The translations under genes and the position numbers were made by a program. Below the pieces are notes generated by a model. The model made no database searches, had not been told where the DNA came from, and worked only from the letters and a program-made list of their open reading frames with translations. Shown here piece after piece: positions 55,685-64,000 of a DNA stretch of 64,000 nucleotides. Numbering within the stretch: the stretch's first letter is position 1; the number at the start of each line of letters is the position of its first letter. This DNA is from Aradus depressus (lineage: Eukaryota > Arthropoda > Insecta > Hemiptera > Aradidae): contig OY759217.1 in assembly GCA_963662175.1 (NCBI GenBank), forward strand, positions 8,062,562-8,126,561, written 5' to 3'.

Positions 55685-55975
55685 GTAATACTATAATCTG
55701 TTATATACACAGATGGCGCTGAAAGGTAATACTATAATCTGTTATATACACTGATGGCGCTGAAAGGTAATACTATAATCTGTTATATACACAGATGGCG
55801 CTGAAAGGTAATACTATAATCTGTTATATACACAGATGGCGCTGAAAGGTAATACTATAATCTGTTATATACACAGATGGCGCTGAAAGGTAATACTATA
55901 ATCTGTTATATACACTGATGGCGCTGAAAGATAATACTATAATATGTTATATACATGATGATGGAGCTGAAAGTC
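55645..55975 (+). repeat. 41-bp tandem repeat carrying duplicated splice donors
   Basis: About eight units of GAAAGGTAATACTATAATCT plus TGTTATATACACAGATGGCG. The unit is the exon 3 / intron 3 junction of the gene, present once in gene 1 (26833) and gene 2 (44325). Six units keep GAAAG followed by GTAATA. Confidence 0.92.
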
Positions 55976-56329
55976 ACTCCCATACAGTAGATTCCCTCTA
56001 ATTAGCTGTAGAAGCCTCTCGACCGACGATTAAAATTATTCTTATGTGATAGTAAGATGTGGGACGACAGTTTTCAAACAGTGGGAAGACAACGTCTTTT
56101 ATTTATATGATTACAATTATTATTTTTTTATTGGTATTATTATTATTTTTTTTTCTATATTTCGCACATCAAATTATATTGCGCCTGAATTGTTTTTATT
56201 TCTGAGTCTTATTCAGAAACATTAGTATTCTATTAATGTCTTTAATGCTAAGGGTTGAATGAACTTAACAAAATACACTGAGAAACTGAATTCCTTATTC
56301 TTAAATTAATTAATTAAATTCAGGTACTA

Positions 56330-56565
56330 TGCGATATAATTTTGTCTATCTTAAATTTTTATTCACCTAGGTTAGGTGTCTTTAACGAGTAACGGACATC
56401 GTACAGGCTCGAGACCATCGCTTGACGTCCCATCCTAGGGACGGCGTGCTTAAGTTTATTTCGCCTCCCAGATAAAATAAACTAAGGGCCTTGGCCGGGT
56501 TTCGGACCCGCGAACTTGAGTTCAGTAAGCAAGCAGGCATACCACTCAGCTAATGGCGCTCTCTT
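56330..56565 (-). mobile_element. SINE family A, minus strand, in gene 3 intron 3
   Basis: Head near 56560, B-box region GGGTTTCGGACCCG, and GGGACGGCGTGCTTAAG. The 3' end is missing. Confidence 0.75.
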
Positions 56566-57234
56566 ATTATCAAATCGTCACCTTAATACTACAACTAGAC
56601 ATCTCGAAATTTAGGTTTGAGAAAAACGCAAATCTTTTTTTTTTTTTAATCAGCCGCTGTCGAATGATCCAAAATGAACTACTGACATTTTTAGATATGT
56701 TCGTAAGATATTTTCTTAGAGTTGTCCACGTCTAGAACAACAAAGATACCTGCAAAATACAACTAATGGTACAATTATCCCATTCATGGTGATTTTCGAC
56801 TTATCTAGTTGTAGTATTAAGGTGACGAAATATGTTAAATTTTAACCAAAATAGTCAGGTGGAAGGCTGGTAACAATGGTTGGGATATGTGTGACCAAGG
56901 TTATGTAGGCAGTTTTGTGTTGTGTTTCTGCCCGTTTCCGCTATGTCGCCGTTGCTCAGGTTAGAATACTAAAGTTTATTTTCTAGCAGGTTGCCCGGTT
57001 AGTTACTAATCACATGTGTAGCCGACCTGATGATTTAATACCCATTTATGTATCTAATTTATAAGATATCTTAATGTATTCATTTTTATCGGATCAGCTG
57101 TTTTGAGCTAATAGTGTCACAAGGTTATTTTTTTCGCTCTATATTTTTTTATCAAATTTAAATATATACTTATTATTTAAACTATTAACAAATTGGTGAA
57201 ATTGGACGGTTTCTCTCCCTCACTCAAAGTGAAG

Positions 57235-58560
57235 ATGAAACAAAATGTTTCATCAAGACCGAAAAGAAGTCTGGATGAAAATGCTCAAGCCAACCTGAAG
57301 AACATGGCAAACAATTATCTAGCCGACAGAAACGACACCAGTACAGGTGAGATCCTTGTGTTAACAATACCAAACAGTAATCCACCGAAGATGGAGGATA
57401 CACCACTTCCTGGGACCTCCGATATGGAGTACCAACTGTTCCCTGACAACTCCGAAGAACCCAAAATTAAACGAAACAGATACAAACTCAGCACACCCAC
57501 ATCCAAACCAACAGCTATCACTACACACAACAGATTCACTCCACTATTAACCCTTACGGACAAAGACACGACTGACACACAACCGAAAAGCGAACCCAAA
57601 TTAAAGATTCCCCCAATTTTTGTTTTAGAGGCAGACGACTACCAACAGATTATTGCCGACATTAAAACTGTAGCCTCCTCTTCTTTCGAAGTTAAGCAAT
57701 GCTATCAAAAAATTAAAATTAACCTCACGACATCGGACGATTTCAGAATGACGAAATTTTACGACACCCATAGTGTGAAATATTATACATTCGCTAATCC
57801 CGAGGACAAGAAACTGTCTGTGATAATCAGAGGCGTACCATACTCCCTTACTGACACGGAAATACTTGAAGAACTTACACCGACGTACCCCGTTCTGAAA
57901 CTGACTAGACTATTGACCAGGGACAGACAACCAACCCCATTGTATGCGGTCGAGTTAGAGGACAACTCGGCGGGTCGCGCGATTCTTCAGCTCACTCGGC
58001 TCTACTACATCGTGGTGCATGTGGAGCTGCGGCGGAGGTCACAGCGAGCCGTCCAGTGCACAAACTGCCAGTTAGTAGGGCACACTAAGAATTTTTGTCA
58101 TCTGGACCCCCGGTGTGTCAAATGTGCTGGTAATCATCACTACGCGGCTTGCCCCCTACCTACCTCCAACTCCACGGACACCAAGTGTGCCAACTGTTCT
58201 GGCCAACACCCCGCTAGCTACAGGGGTTGTTCCTTTTTTACAAATACAAAGAAAACCAGGCCCCAAAAACAACCTCCTGCCCCCCAACCACCTCCAGCAC
58301 AGACAAAACCTCCAAGAAATCCTTCACCTCCACCTACCTCCCCGGAGCCCAAACCACCTACGAACTTTTGGTTTGACAAAAATCGAAGTAGGCCAACACC
58401 ACCGCAACCTAATACTGCAAACAATGGAATCAGCTCTGAGGCAACGACTGACCTGACTGGACTCATCATGAACCTCATCAAACCATTCATCCTCCACATC
58501 CAAGCATTCTTATCCAATTTATTCACCAACCTTTTTTCGATGAATCATGGCAAACCTTAA
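57235..58560 (+). CDS. Jockey element 2 ORF1 (Gag-like protein)
   Basis: From the first ATG it encodes 441 residues, with the same plan as element 1: PRE_C2HC-type region (IPPIFVLEADDYQQI), zinc knuckles CTNCQLVGHTKNFC, CVKCAGNHHYAAC and CANCSGQHPASYRGC, and a proline-rich tail. Again 42 nt of open, similar sequence without an ATG precede the first ATG. The stop overlaps ORF2 by 14 nt. Confidence 0.9.
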   Translation: MKQNVSSRPKRSLDENAQANLKNMANNYLADRNDTSTGEILVLTIPNSNPPKMEDTPLPGTSDMEYQLFPDNSEEPKIKRNRYKLSTPTSKPTAITTHNRFTPLLTLTDKDTTDTQPKSEPKLKIPPIFVLEADDYQQIIADIKTVASSSFEVKQCYQKIKINLTTSDDFRMTKFYDTHSVKYYTFANPEDKKLSVIIRGVPYSLTDTEILEELTPTYPVLKLTRLLTRDRQPTPLYAVELEDNSAGRAILQLTRLYYIVVHVELRRRSQRAVQCTNCQLVGHTKNFCHLDPRCVKCAGNHHYAACPLPTSNSTDTKCANCSGQHPASYRGCSFFTNTKKTRPQKQPPAPQPPPAQTKPPRNPSPPPTSPEPKPPTNFWFDKNRSRPTPPQPNTANNGISSEATTDLTGLIMNLIKPFILHIQAFLSNLFTNLFSMNHGKP

Positions 58561-61243
58561 TCTGGGAACTTTTCAAAATTTAACTATATTAAACTGGAAT
58601 GCGGACGGCTTAAAGATAAGGCAACCGTCATTAACCAACTTTTTATCACGATATAATGTCGACATTGCATGCATAACTGAGACCCATCTCAAACCGGCAG
58701 ACAAACTCAAACTCTCTGGCTACTGTTCATATAGACTGGACCGACCGACACGTTTCGGTGGTGTTGGCATTTTCATCAAACGTCACCTGAAACATTCACA
58801 GATTAATATTTCCCCTCTCCAGAACTTGGAGGCAGTTGGAGTCACCCTCACCACACTCTCCGGCACACTCAACATCATATCAGCATACCATCGACCGAAC
58901 ACAAGACTGGTACAGACTGACTTCGAACATATTTTCACAGGATTACCGACTATAATGATCGGAGACCTCAACAGCAAACACACGCTATGGGGATGCAGAA
59001 GACAAAATAACAACGGGACTAGACTACAATCCATCTCAGAAAACCTGGGGATACAAATATCGACACCTGACGAACCGACATTCTACCCAACTCAACGAAC
59101 ATACCAACCCGACATACTGGACATAGGACTGATACACAACTTTAACTTGCCCCTGTTTCACGAGACACTGACCGACTTAGACTCAGACCATCTCCCAGTT
59201 ATCTGCACCTTCCTAGCACGGCCACAGATGGAGGAATATCTTCCAAGGTTGATCACGGGGAAGATCGACTGGGCCACGTTTGAAGACGGAATGAACTGTC
59301 TCGGGGTCCCCCATCGTTATAGCACGACGGACGACATTGACAATGCAGTTAGGACGTTCACACAAAGCATACACACCTCAGTACATGAAGCAACATACCG
59401 ACATTTCACTGATAAACGACACCTATTCCACAACAAGACACCAACACACATAATGGATATGATCCGTACAAAGAACACACTACGACAACACTGGCAAAGA
59501 ACAAGAGATCCCCTTGAGAAAAGAGAGCTGAATCGCCTGACCCGAGGCATACGATGGGAACTTGACAACGACAGAATCACAAACTATCGAAAATACCTGA
59601 CTGACATGACTCCGGGCGACAACAACTTATGGAAAGAGACACGACGACTCCTAGACCAAAGGACACCCCTACCCATCTTAACTGACGGACAAATGACTGC
59701 CACAACTGACAAAGAGAAAACCGAATTACTGGCGACCCATTTGGAAAATAAATTCACAACGACAAACGCTGACGATCATGAAACACTCATCACAGTTCAA
59801 TCATACCTCTCCAACACACTTCACACAGTCGAAGCACCCATACAGCATACCACACCATCAGAAATACACGCCCACATTACACGACTACACACCAAGAAGG
59901 CCCCCGGTGAAGACATCATCCCCAACCTGGTGCTGAAGAAGCTTCCTCCGAAGAGCATAGCCTACCTGGCAAGTGTGATCAACGCCTGTCTTCGCCACGG
60001 CTACTTTCCTGCAGACTGGAAAAACGCCGTTGTTTTAACATTTCACAAGCCAGGTAAGGCGAAAAACGATCCAGGCAGCTATAGACCAATAAGTCTTTTA
60101 AATAGCCTCTCAAAACTTCTTGAGAAAATAATCCATAAGAGGCTCCTCCGTCATCTGGAGACTGCAGGAACCATTCCTGCCCACCAGTTTGGGTTTAAAT
60201 CGAACCACTCAGCCGTCCATCAGCTACAGAGAGTTGCTGAGACCATTGTGGGAGGCTTTGAGCGGAAGCAGTACACGGTAGCAGCCTTCTTGGACGTCGC
60301 AGCTGCCTTCGACACCGCCTGGCACGAGAGCTTGCTCTTCAAATTAAAACAGACCTGGCCTCCGCAATACATCCAGAACATCATTAGCTCTTTTCTTCTT
60401 GACAGAACATTTCAAATAAGGGTGAACAACACATTGAGCTCCAGAAAGAAGATATCAGCGGGAGTCCCACAAGGTGCGATCCTCAGTCCACTCTTGTTTG
60501 ATCTGTTCTGTCACGACATGCCAGAACCAGTCTCTGCAACCCTGGCGACTTACGCTGACGACACGTTGATCCTCAGCCAAAACATAGCTCTGGAAGCGGC
60601 CATCGACTCCCTACAAACCCAGGTGGATGACATCGGCCAGTGGTTTGGAAAATGGAAGCTTAAGTTGAACGGTGGGAAGACGGAGGCGAAGGTGTTCGCT
60701 TTACGCCGCTTCTCGATAGAACACCTCAGACGGCTGCAAATCGGTCAACTCCCAATTCCATGGAATCCTAAAGACCAGGGTGTGCGCTATCTTGGAGTGC
60801 ACCTTGACACAAGACTAACATGGCGCCTACATATCAACATAAAACTCCAACAAGCACACACACGACTCAGGCTCATCTACCCACTCATAAACAGGAATAC
60901 ACCACTCAGACACACATGCACATCCTTACTTTACAAAACACTAATACTTCCACTCTTAACCTACGCTTGCCCCGTATGGTTCTGCACTAGCCACACTAAC
61001 ATAACAAGATTACAAACATTCCAAAACAAAGTCCTCCGGATAGCGGTGAACGCACCTTGGTTTATCAGGAACACCCAAATCCATCGGGAACTGGGAGTTG
61101 CTCCTTTTGCAGCCCACATTGAGAAACTCACCCGAAGCTTCCATCAAGGTCTGCCAGCCTGCTCTGGTGCGGTTCACTACAGTCTCGGCCAGCCTGTAGC
61201 TCGCAGGCTGCAACCAAGTCTGTACCAAGACTTTTTGTTTTAA
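58547..61243 (+). CDS. Jockey element 2 ORF2 (endonuclease and reverse transcriptase)
   Basis: An intact 898-residue protein with endonuclease motifs (LNWNADGL, ITETHL, ISAYHRPN, MIGDLNSKH, SDHLPVIC) and RT motifs (YRPISLLNSLSKLLEK, AFLDVAAAFDTAWHES, GVPQGAILSPLLF, YADD at about 60552). It has the same C-terminal DFLF ending as element 1. No inactivating change was seen. Confidence 0.93.
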   Translation: MANLNLGTFQNLTILNWNADGLKIRQPSLTNFLSRYNVDIACITETHLKPADKLKLSGYCSYRLDRPTRFGGVGIFIKRHLKHSQINISPLQNLEAVGVTLTTLSGTLNIISAYHRPNTRLVQTDFEHIFTGLPTIMIGDLNSKHTLWGCRRQNNNGTRLQSISENLGIQISTPDEPTFYPTQRTYQPDILDIGLIHNFNLPLFHETLTDLDSDHLPVICTFLARPQMEEYLPRLITGKIDWATFEDGMNCLGVPHRYSTTDDIDNAVRTFTQSIHTSVHEATYRHFTDKRHLFHNKTPTHIMDMIRTKNTLRQHWQRTRDPLEKRELNRLTRGIRWELDNDRITNYRKYLTDMTPGDNNLWKETRRLLDQRTPLPILTDGQMTATTDKEKTELLATHLENKFTTTNADDHETLITVQSYLSNTLHTVEAPIQHTTPSEIHAHITRLHTKKAPGEDIIPNLVLKKLPPKSIAYLASVINACLRHGYFPADWKNAVVLTFHKPGKAKNDPGSYRPISLLNSLSKLLEKIIHKRLLRHLETAGTIPAHQFGFKSNHSAVHQLQRVAETIVGGFERKQYTVAAFLDVAAAFDTAWHESLLFKLKQTWPPQYIQNIISSFLLDRTFQIRVNNTLSSRKKISAGVPQGAILSPLLFDLFCHDMPEPVSATLATYADDTLILSQNIALEAAIDSLQTQVDDIGQWFGKWKLKLNGGKTEAKVFALRRFSIEHLRRLQIGQLPIPWNPKDQGVRYLGVHLDTRLTWRLHINIKLQQAHTRLRLIYPLINRNTPLRHTCTSLLYKTLILPLLTYACPVWFCTSHTNITRLQTFQNKVLRIAVNAPWFIRNTQIHRELGVAPFAAHIEKLTRSFHQGLPACSGAVHYSLGQPVARRLQPSLYQDFLF

Positions 61244-61511
61244 TTATAATTTTCATGTTTATTTGCTCATTTTGTGTAAAGTACATATTTAGTACTGGTC
61301 CAAATAAAAATGTTTTTCTTCTAAAAATTCATTTTTATCCTATTTTCATTTTTTTGTTTACCGAAAAGAAACAGCTGTTTTGGCTATTAAAAGTTGAACT
61401 CGTGTAAAATTTTGTTAGCTTTCAATATTGAATTTTTCATAGTTTTTTCAAGTTTAATAATAAAAAAAAGTGACAAAAACACTAAGTGGTTCACCCTCTC
61501 TTCGAGTGGGG

Positions 61512-62835
61512 ATGAAACCCAACGTTTCGAAGCCAGAAAAGTGTAATAACTTTCATTTCTCATATTCTAACCTAACCAGTAGCCAAAGTGATATCAGGAA
61601 AATGGACAGTGGACACCCAGCAGACACAGGTGAGATGCCTTCTTCATTTTTACCTACCAAACGGCAGCTCCTTTCAGAGACATCGATGTCAGTAGATGGT
61701 AGCCAAGCGGTCTCTGATAACAGAGCCAGCACCCAGGAGCCTCAACTAAAGAGGAACAGATATACGCTACAAATCACACCCACACCAACACCGACACATA
61801 ACAGATTCGAGCCACTACTCACTCTCCAGGACGGACAGGAGACATCACAACCGACGAAACCAGACGGACAGACCACCCCTAACCGACAGACCAAGATCCC
61901 TCCCATCTTTCTTTGTGAGGCTGACAATTATCAATTGGTGATTAACGAGCTAAAAACACTGATCACTTCACCGTTTGAAACCAAGCAATGCAACAAAAAA
62001 ATAAAAATCACTCACAACGACTGATGACTACCGGAGGGTGACAAAATTCTACGACGATAACAAGGTGAAGTACTACACCTTCGTCAAGCCCGAGGACAGG
62101 AAACTCTCTGTAATTATACGGGGAGTTCCTTACTCACTGACAGAGACAGAAATAACAGACGAACTGACCCCGACATATCCAGTTTTAAAAGTGACCCGCA
62201 TCCTGAATCCTGAAAGACGCCCCACACCTCTCTGTGCAGTTGAGCTGGAAAACAACCCATCTGGAGAGGCCATATTTCAACTGACGCGGCTCTATTATAC
62301 AGTCGTCAAAGTAGAGCCACGCCGACGTTCCAGCAGAGCCGTGCAGTGCACGAACTGTCAGTCTTTTGGCCATACAAAACATTTTTGCCGACTGGACCCC
62401 AAGTGTGTGAAGTGCGGAGGAGACCACCACTTTACAGCATGTCCCTCCAGACAGAAGAATATAGAATCTCCCAAGTGCGCCAACTGCCAGGGCAACCATC
62501 CAGCCAGCTACAGAGGGTGTGCATCATACAAGACCTACATAGACAGAACTACCAGACAGAGACAACCTAAACATCAAGACACAGTAACCCCCAGGGTACC
62601 ACCCAAAGGACAACCCCCAAAACAGACTCCGGTGGGACCGAATTGCTGGTTCGACCAAAGTAGACCCCGACCTCAAACTAACTTACCCAGCAGCCAAGAC
62701 ACCCAACCAGCTGACGACATGACTGACCTCACCAACACTGTACTCACCTTTCTTAAACCATTCATCCCTATCATAAAGTCATTTTTATCTAACCTCCTCA
62801 CCCAAGTATTTTCATTTAACAATGGTGGACCCTAA
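61512..62835 (+). pseudogene. Jockey element 3 ORF1, frameshifted
   Basis: Closely similar to element 1 ORF1, with the same zinc knuckles (CTNCQSFGHTKHFC, CVKCGGDHHFTAC, CANCQGNHPASYRGC). A small deletion near 62010 (AAAATCACTCACAACG against AAGATCAGCCTCACAACG in element 1) shifts the frame, leaving two pieces, 61512-62024 and 62038-62835. Confidence 0.88.
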
Positions 62836-64000
62836 TTTTAATATTTTTCATAATCCATCCTTAACTGGAACGCTGACGGTATAAAAAACAGACGAACGAT
62901 ACTCTCGGGCTTTTTAACTCGCTACAACATCGACATCATTTGTATCACAGAAACTCACCTCCATAATACCGACGACACATTCAAATTGAAAGGGTACACC
63001 ATATTCAGACAGGATAGACAAACCAGATTTGGAGGCGTCGCTGTTTGTATAAAAAAGAACCTCGCACACTCTCAGCTTCTCTTACCCACACTCCTACAGC
63101 TGGAAGCCGTTGGGGCCACACTCACACTCAACAACACAGAACACTTAACATAATCTCAGCATATCATCGACCAGGCATCAGAATTCACCAGACAGACTTT
63201 GAACACATTTTCACTGGAGGACCGACTATACTACTAGGTGACCTAAATAGTAAAAATACCATTTGGGGATGTAGACAGACAAACAACAACGGGACAAGAC
63301 TTTTAAATATAATTAACAATTTAGGCGTACAGATATCAGCACCTGATGAACCGACATGTTATCCTACACAACAGAGGTACCTCCCAGACATCTTGGACAT
63401 TGGACTAGTACAAAATTTTACATTGCTCCTTCATCACGAACCACTGACAGAACTCGACTCAGACCATCTTCCAGTCGTATGTACCTTCAAAGTGAACCCG
63501 AAACAGGCAGAACATCTGCCAAGATTGATACAGGGGAAAATATATTGGGACGCGTTTAGATGGGAGATGGACACAAACATAGACATCCCTTTGCATTATG
63601 ACAATACTGAAGACATAGACGACTCATTGAAAGATTTCACTGAAGCTATTTACACCTCGATACACAACTCAACATACAATCACTACAAGGACCAACGCAA
63701 CATGCGACAAAATAAGACCCCTACACGCATACTTGACATGATACACGACAAAAATACACTCCGCAAACACTATCCACAAGAGAAACGAGAGCTGAACCGA
63801 CTGACGAGAGTAATACGATGGGAATTGGACAATGACAGAATCAAAAGATACCGACAATACACCAGCGACTTCACACCTGGAGACAGCAACCTTTGGAAGG
63901 AAACACGACGCCCTCCTCAGACAAGACCCTGGCCTTCCACCCCTGACAGGCGGACAAACTACTGTAACAACGGACAAGGGCAAGAGTGAGCTAGTGGCTC
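62822..64000 (+). pseudogene. Jockey element 3 ORF2 (endonuclease part), frameshifted
   Basis: The ATG overlapping ORF1 is present at 62822, but a deletion of about 4 nt near 62850 and further indels near 62975 and 63137 break the endonuclease frame. The frame is open again from about 63140 (HRTLNIISAYHRPGIRIHQT) to near the window edge, with more changes around 63770 and 63910. The RT domain lies outside the window. Confidence 0.88.

Larger units (their letters stand above)
57078..61339 (+). mobile_element. Jockey-clade non-LTR retrotransposon, element 2, complete
   Basis: The element (57091-61326) is flanked by ATTCATTTTTATC at 57078-57090 and 61327-61339. Gene 2 intron 3 shows a similar uninterrupted site near 45545. 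It has a 5' UTR with CAGCTGTTTTG, two intact ORFs and a short A-rich 3' end. It belongs to the same family group as element 1 but is clearly diverged. Confidence 0.92.
61370..64000 (+). mobile_element. Jockey-clade element 3, decayed, runs off window
   Basis: A close relative of element 1, starting with CAGCTGTTTTGGC 43 bp after element 2. Both ORFs carry frameshifts. The left flank is gene 3 intron sequence (compare TTTGGTTTAATGAAAATAAA at about 45575 in gene 2), so it is a separate insertion. Confidence 0.9.

Overview
The window is nuclear DNA from an animal, almost certainly an insect. Evidence: a 7tm_7-type gustatory receptor, a cluster of DUF229 (alkaline-phosphatase-fold) genes with GT-AG introns, Jockey-, R1- and Gypsy-type retroelements of insect character, and SINE tails resembling the insect telomere repeat CCTAA. 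The order cannot be fixed from sequence alone; a hemipteran is a guess. Host genes are few, and most of the window is transposable elements and tandem repeats.

Layout. 1-4.1 kb: 5'-truncated, frameshifted Gypsy element on the minus strand. 4.5-5.5 kb: gustatory receptor exon (minus). 5.8-8.9 kb: SINE pieces, a hAT fragment inside a SINE, and an R1-like fragment. 8.9-17.6 kb: a satellite whose unit resembles the body of the local tRNA-derived SINE, with three near-identical ~1.1 kb blocks that carry a Helitron 3' end. 17.6-20.9 kb: head-to-tail Helitron-like units filled with a ~145 bp G-rich repeat.

From about 21 kb to the window end there are three tandem DUF229 paralogues, all on the plus strand. 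Gene 1 has exons at 25431-25571, 26708-26837, 28259-28423 and 29281-30781. Gene 2 has 40690-40726, 43321-43479, 44200-44329, 45639-45806 and 47716-49216. Gene 3 has 52898-52934, 54256-54402 and 55516-55645 or 55684, and runs off the window. Exon phases agree across the copies. Genes 2 and 3 share a 37-nt first coding exon; in gene 1 its ATG is ACG, so gene 1 probably starts at an internal methionine. The proteins look like type II membrane proteins with a large luminal or extracellular phosphatase/sulfatase-fold domain.

The cluster has been reshaped by insertions. A complete Jockey-like element (30861-35088) sits just 3' of gene 1. Two more (57091-61326, and 61370 to the end) sit 43 bp apart in intron 3 of gene 3. 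A small copia-type LTR element lies inside a SINE in gene 2 intron 3, and an internally deleted Tigger lies in gene 2 intron 1. A 54-bp minisatellite of about 27 units precedes gene 2 but has only about two units before gene 3. A 41-bp repeat has multiplied the splice donor of gene 3 exon 3. No rRNA gene, functional tRNA gene or CRISPR array was seen.
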